In this document: positions 61,401 to 64,000 of the stretch, piece after piece | How the letters are laid out: the number at the start of each line of letters is the position of its first letter | How positions within the stretch are numbered: the stretch's first letter is position 1 | Source of the DNA: Streptomyces griseoloalbus | GTDB taxonomy: Bacteria > Actinomycetota > Actinomycetes > Streptomycetales > Streptomycetaceae | Direction: 5' to 3' | Assembly: GCA_014650015.1 (NCBI GenBank) | Contig: BMUD01000010.1 | Location: 62,001 to 126,000 of the forward strand | Length of the DNA stretch: 64,000 nucleotides | Translations under genes and position numbers: made by a program | Notes under the pieces: generated by a model | Database searches by the model: none | Seen by the model: only the letters and a program-made list of their open reading frames with translations | What the model was told of the DNA's origin: nothing

Positions 61401-61837
61401 AGAACAACCTGATCCACGACACGATGAACTACCCGGGCATCATGCTGGCGACCGACCACGACCCCCTGCCCTTCTCCGGGCAGACGCTCATCGCCAACAA
61501 CGGGCTGTACCGCACCGGCGGTGCCTTCTGGAACGAGGACCAGGAGTTCGGAGCCATCACCCTTTTCGCGCAGGGCCCGGACATCCCGGGGGTGGTGATC
61601 CGTGACACCGACATCCATGACTCGACCTACGACGGCATCCAGTTCAAGTCGGGCGGGGGAGCGGTGCCGGACGCCCGGATCACCGGCGTCACCATCGGCG
61701 CGTCGAACAACGGGTCCGGCATCCTCGCCATGGGCGGCGCGCGCGGCAGCGCCACCCTGACGGACGTCACCATCACCGATTCGGCCGAAGGGGACGTGGT
61801 GATCGAACCCGGCTCGCAGTTCGTGATCAACCGGTAG
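58454..61837 (+). CDS. Secreted GH87-type alpha-1,3-glucanase / mycodextranase with carbohydrate-binding modules
   Basis: A 1127-residue exported enzyme. After a signal peptide (to about residue 33) come two discoidin/F5-8C-like modules (about 40-172 and 187-325), two CARDB domains (about 330-435 and 440-548), a CBM35-like module (about 553-715) and a right-handed beta-helix catalytic domain from about 720. The region of Asp911 (YADGINF) and Asp934-Asp935 (TGDDALAVW) matches the three catalytic aspartates reported for GH87 alpha-1,3-glucanases. It would attack fungal cell-wall alpha-1,3-glucan. The start is ATG 58454 behind GAGGA. A strong terminator follows. Confidence 0.86.
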   Translation: MRRKRFGLRTITGLLLAGLIAVGLQPGTATAAAKAVRGPNLALGKSATAGGSHTGHPPTQVTDGSQLTYWEGPAGAFPQWISVDLGGTVEVDRVVLELPTGWEARTQTLAVEAGTDGSSFTGLSGSAAHRFDPADGNTVTVDFTARAVRHIRVLVNANTGWNAAQLSEIEVYGSDDDGNPEQPPVDGGDLSLGKPIEASSTIHSFVATHANDGKVDTYWESNGHPATLTVELGADADLSEIVVRLNPDSAWAKRTQSIEVLGRKQTSGSFTSLKARADYTFDPGPHDNTVAIPVTGRYADVQLRFTHNSSGYGAQVAELQVRGTAAPNPDLVVSDLTWTPASPTESDAVTVRATVRNAGTAASAAATVDVSLEGTVVGSAPVGALAAGASATVSVDAGRRAEGSYTVSAVVDPTDTVPEQDDTNNSRTATGELTVARSPGPDLEVRGIRTDPASPAAGAAVSFTVSVHNRGTSPAPAGSVTRLAVGDGTLDAAAGTIAAGATAEVAVGGTWTATGGAHVLTATADVTDTVDETNENNNILTRSIVVGRGAAVPYTEYEAEDGTYRGTLLSADAERTFGHTNFATESSGRESVRLDSGGQYVQFTSTNPANSIVVRNSIPDAPGGGGTEATLSLYADGRFVQKIGLSSKHSWLYGNTDAPEGLTNTPQADARRLFDESHALLGATYPAGTVFRLQRDTDDTAAFYVVDLIDLEQVAPPTAKPAGCVSITEYGAVPNDGIDDTDALQRAVTADQKGQIDCVWIPPGQWRQEQKILTDDPLDRGQHNQVGIRDVTLRGAGMWHSQFHTLTPPHQAGGINHPHEGNFGFDIDDNTKISDIAIFGSGTIRGGDGGAEGGVGLNGRFGKNTTISNVWIEHANVGVWVGRDYSNIPELWGPADGLRFSGMRIRDTYADGINFANGTRNSVVEDSSFRNTGDDALAVWASKYVKDPSVDIGHDNPFRNNTVQLPWRAGGIAVYGGYGNTIENNLIHDTMNYPGIMLATDHDPLPFSGQTLIANNGLYRTGGAFWNEDQEFGAITLFAQGPDIPGVVIRDTDIHDSTYDGIQFKSGGGAVPDARITGVTIGASNNGSGILAMGGARGSATLTDVTITDSAEGDVVIEPGSQFVINR

Positions 61838-61857
61838 CGCCACCCCCGCGCGCTACT

Positions 61858-61909
61858 CCGTCCGGCGGGCCCGTACTCCACTCGGGGTGCGGGCCCGCCA
61901 CCCGGACGG
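61858..61909 (+). terminator. Terminator of the glucanase gene
   Basis: GGCGGGCCCG (61864-61873) pairs with CGGGCCCGCC (61890-61899). CCGTCC (61858-61863) with GGACGG (61904-61909) adds an outer stem. The whole lies 21 bases after the stop. Confidence 0.8.
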
Positions 61910-62032
61910 GCGCCCGGCCGCGGTCTTCCGGGTGACGGGGGGTTCCGCCCCGGGGGAGGGCAGATGGGGGACTTCCCCGGACTCGCGCGGGGAGCCGAGG
62001 CGTTTCGTGGAAGTCGAAGTCAGGCTGAGGGC

Positions 62033-62920
62033 ATGGCTTCATCGATCCACTGCCCGCACCGCTCGTGTCACCGCGCTCCGTGGGCCGGCCGGCGGGCCGG
62101 CGTCCCCTTCCGTGCGCGCGGCCGTGCGGCGGTGTCGGCCGCCGTCCTCGTCGTGCTGGCGTTCCTGACCGGATGCGGGGCGGTCACCGGTACCCCGGCG
62201 CGGGACGTTGCGACGGACACCGCACCGACGGCGGATCCGCCCGGCACCGGGCACACCGCACCGACGGCGGGTCCGTCCGGCACCGGGCAGACCGCGCAGG
62301 GCCGGGCGGGCGCCGGGACGGAGCCCCGGCCGCCCGCCCGGATTCCCGGCCTCGGCCCCCGGACGCTGGCGTGGATTCCCGAGAACGCCCGCCAGGTCCT
62401 CGTCGTCACCGGCAGGGGCAGAAACGACAACCGCTCCGAGGCCGTGCTCCACCGGCGCACCGGCTCCGGATGGGAGGCGGGCCCGGCGTGGCCCGCGCAC
62501 AACGCCCTCAAGGGCTGGACCGACGATCACCGCGCGGGCGATCTCCGCTCACCCATCGGCGTGTTCGCCCTCGGTGACGCCGGGGGACTGCTCCCCGATC
62601 CCGGTACCGAGCTGCCGTACGACCGGTCGGACGGATTCGGCGTCGGTGGCACGGGCTTCGCCGGAGAGCCACTGGCAGGGTCCTTCGACTACGTCATCGC
62701 CATCGACTACAACCGCCTGCCGGGCACGTCCCCGCTGGACCTGACGCGTCCGCTCGGCGCCGACAAGGGCGGCGGCATCTGGCTGCATGTCGACCACCAG
62801 GGGCCCACCCAGGGCTGTGTGACCCTCGGCGAGCGCCACATGAGGGAACTCCTGCGCACCCTCGACCCCGACCGGCACCCGGTGATCGTCATGGGCGACG
62901 CCCTGTCGCTGAGCCTGTGA
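62033..62920 (+). CDS. L,D-transpeptidase (YkuD)-like lipoprotein
   Basis: A 295-residue secreted protein starting at ATG 62033. The N-terminal RRAGVPF...AAVLVVLAFLTGC segment is a lipoprotein signal with lipobox LTGC. A Thr/Pro/Gly-rich spacer contains a repeated DTAPTADPPGTGHT-like unit. The C-terminal domain (about 130-295) has VLVVTGRGRNDN, DLRSPIGVFALGDAGG, and the catalytic block GIWLHVDHQGPTQGCVTLGE in which the His and Cys match the YkuD His/Cys pair. Such enzymes cross-link peptidoglycan peptides, or in this branch may only bind them. It acts outside the cell. Confidence 0.82.
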   Translation: MASSIHCPHRSCHRAPWAGRRAGVPFRARGRAAVSAAVLVVLAFLTGCGAVTGTPARDVATDTAPTADPPGTGHTAPTAGPSGTGQTAQGRAGAGTEPRPPARIPGLGPRTLAWIPENARQVLVVTGRGRNDNRSEAVLHRRTGSGWEAGPAWPAHNALKGWTDDHRAGDLRSPIGVFALGDAGGLLPDPGTELPYDRSDGFGVGGTGFAGEPLAGSFDYVIAIDYNRLPGTSPLDLTRPLGADKGGGIWLHVDHQGPTQGCVTLGERHMRELLRTLDPDRHPVIVMGDALSLSL

Positions 62921-62970
62921 GGGGCCGCACTCCGTGCCAGGGGACGTCGGACGCGGGGACGACCGGCGGC

Positions 62971-63023
62971 GACCGCCACAGGAACCGGCGCACCGCCGGC
63001 GGACCGCTACAGGAACCGGCGCA
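62971..63023. repeat. Imperfect 22-bp direct repeat at the 3' end of the phospholipase D-like gene
   Basis: GACCGCCACAGGAACCGGCGCA (62971-62992) recurs at 63002-63023 with one change (C to T). The downstream copy holds the stop codon of the minus-strand gene; in the other copy the same place reads Trp. This looks like a small tandem duplication. Confidence 0.65.
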
Positions 63024-64000
63024 GCGGAGTGACCGCCGCCTCGCGCAGCCGCCGGGTCACCGGGCGACGAAGCCAGTGCGCGGGATCGACGGGCTCACCG
63101 GCGCGCCGGTCCTCGTCGAAGTCGCGGTCGAGCGCGGCCGTGAACTCCTCGTCGAGCACGGCCAGCATGACCTCCTCGTCGTGCTCCATCGAGCGCCGGT
63201 TGAAGTTGGTGGAGCCGATGAGCGAGGCGACGCCGTCGACCGTGACGATCTTCGTGTGGAGCATGGTCGGCTGGTACTCGCGTATCTCGACGCCCGCGTC
63301 GAGCAGGGTCCCGTAGTGCTGCTGCCCGACGATCCGGCACACCCGCTGGTCGGTGTACGGCCCGGGCAGCAGGATCTCCACCCGCACCCCCCGACGGGCG
63401 GCCTGCGCGAGCAGCTCGACGAAGTAGGTGTCGGGGGCGAAGTAGGCCGTGGACAGGCGGAATCGCTCCTCCACGGAGGTCAGCACGATGCGCATGAGCG
63501 TCTGCATGTCCTGCCAGCCGAAACCCGCCGAGCCGCGCACCACCTGCACGGTGGCCCGCCCGGGCTGCTCGTGCTCGGTGAACCGGTCGCGCTCGTCGTA
63601 GAGGGAGTCGTGGCACTCCGCCCAGTTCTGCGCGAACGCGGCGGCGATACCGTCGACGGCCGGACCCCGCACCCGTACGTGCGTGTCGCGCCACTCACCC
63701 GGGTTGCGGGCGTCGCCGCACCACTCCTCGGCGATGCCCACCCCGCCGGTGAACGCGGTGTGCTCGTCGACGACGAGGGCCTTGCGGTGGCAGCGGTGGT
63801 TCTGCTTGAACGGCGACAGGTGCAGCGGTTTGCGGAACCAGGCGACCTGTACACCGGCGGCGTCCATGGCGTCGAGCAACTCCTGCTCTATCTCCATCGC
63901 GCCGAACCCGTCGAGCAGCAGACGCACCCGCAGTCCGGCCCGGGCCCGCTCGGCCAGCGCCTGCGCGAACTCCTGCGCGATGGCTCCCTTCCAGTAGACG
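63007..64000 (-). CDS. Phospholipase D family protein (cardiolipin synthase-like), partial at window edge
   Basis: Coding continues from the right edge of the window, so the N-terminus is missing; at least 330 residues are visible. Both HKD motifs are present: HRKALVVD in the first domain and HTKIVTVD, followed by the GSTNFNRRS segment, in the second. The edge sequence reads YWKGAIAQEFAQALAERARAG, leading into VRLLLDGFG, a normal PLD-domain strand, so the frame is intact. Enzymes of this type make cardiolipin from phosphatidylglycerol or hydrolyse phospholipids at the membrane. The C-terminus RRFL and stop codon lie in a duplicated 22-bp repeat. Confidence 0.9.
   Translation of the reverse strand, partial: VYWKGAIAQEFAQALAERARAGLRVRLLLDGFGAMEIEQELLDAMDAAGVQVAWFRKPLHLSPFKQNHRCHRKALVVDEHTAFTGGVGIAEEWCGDARNPGEWRDTHVRVRGPAVDGIAAAFAQNWAECHDSLYDERDRFTEHEQPGRATVQVVRGSAGFGWQDMQTLMRIVLTSVEERFRLSTAYFAPDTYFVELLAQAARRGVRVEILLPGPYTDQRVCRIVGQQHYGTLLDAGVEIREYQPTMLHTKIVTVDGVASLIGSTNFNRRSMEHDEEVMLAVLDEEFTAALDRDFDEDRRAGEPVDPAHWLRRPVTRRLREAAVTPLRRFL

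Overview
The window is chromosomal DNA of a Streptomyces-type actinobacterium. The evidence is a very high GC content, strong third-position GC bias, frequent GTG and TTG starts behind GGAGG-type ribosome sites, many four-base ATGA gene overlaps, and families typical of the genus (SpoIIE/RsbW/ANTAR signalling, AfsR-type regulators, an isorenieratene carotenoid cluster, cell-wall-sorted and lipobox proteins). No rRNA, tRNA, CRISPR array, prophage or intact transposon was recognised. The mix of accessory genes resembles a chromosome arm more than the conserved core, but this is inference.

Layout. 1-9153: a sortase-anchored DUF1996 protein, a DUF4232-like lipoprotein, a multi-sensor SpoIIE phosphatase, a secreted AMIN-like protein, a GAF-ANTAR regulator, a membrane-tethered Mrr-type nuclease and small unknowns. 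9260-13851: an MpaB/DUF2236 oxygenase followed by a tight SRPBCC / CrtI-like oxidoreductase / unknown / SDR operon. 13925-17236 (minus): a polymorphic toxin carrying a Hint autoprotease and an Ntox21-like nuclease tip, its candidate immunity gene, and a small zinc-ribbon membrane protein. 17460-19811 (minus): a secreted serine hydrolase plus an antigen-85-like esterase, ending in a perfect 40-bp palindrome. 19973-22387: an XRE-NACHT-six-TM protein. 22456-22529: an IS6-family transposase remnant.

22727-30157 is a divergent carotenoid cluster: crtI, crtB and a Rieske oxygenase on the minus strand, crtY, crtT and crtU on the plus strand. crtE (GGPP synthase) is missing; a 58-codon open frame coupled to crtI sits in its place. 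30202-30856: an RsbW-like ATPase and a 49-residue basic protein.

30950-38844 is the most interesting block: two minus-strand genes (DUF6745-like and a 108-residue protein) divergent, across a 10-bp inverted repeat, from a six-gene STM4015-STM4015-STM4014-STM4013-STM4012-STM4011 cassette. It encodes two leucine-rich-repeat paralogues of equal length, an ATP-grasp ligase, an alkaline-phosphatase-fold protein and two radical-SAM enzymes. To my knowledge the function is unassigned; the make-up suggests a peptide or protein modification pathway.

38901-49497 holds a histone-like membrane protein, phosphoglucomutase, an epoxide-hydrolase-like enzyme, a cupin, an AfsR/SARP regulator, secreted proteins and a glycosyltransferase pair, followed by gene debris. 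49962-57351 is a sugar catabolic operon (DeoR/LacI hybrid regulator, ABC importer without ATPase, 2-hydroxyacid dehydrogenase, DUF2264 protein) with the same 10-bp operator-like motif before and after the regulator gene. 57367-64000 holds a coiled-coil protein, a large GH87-type alpha-1,3-glucanase, an L,D-transpeptidase-like lipoprotein and a phospholipase D family protein cut by the window edge.
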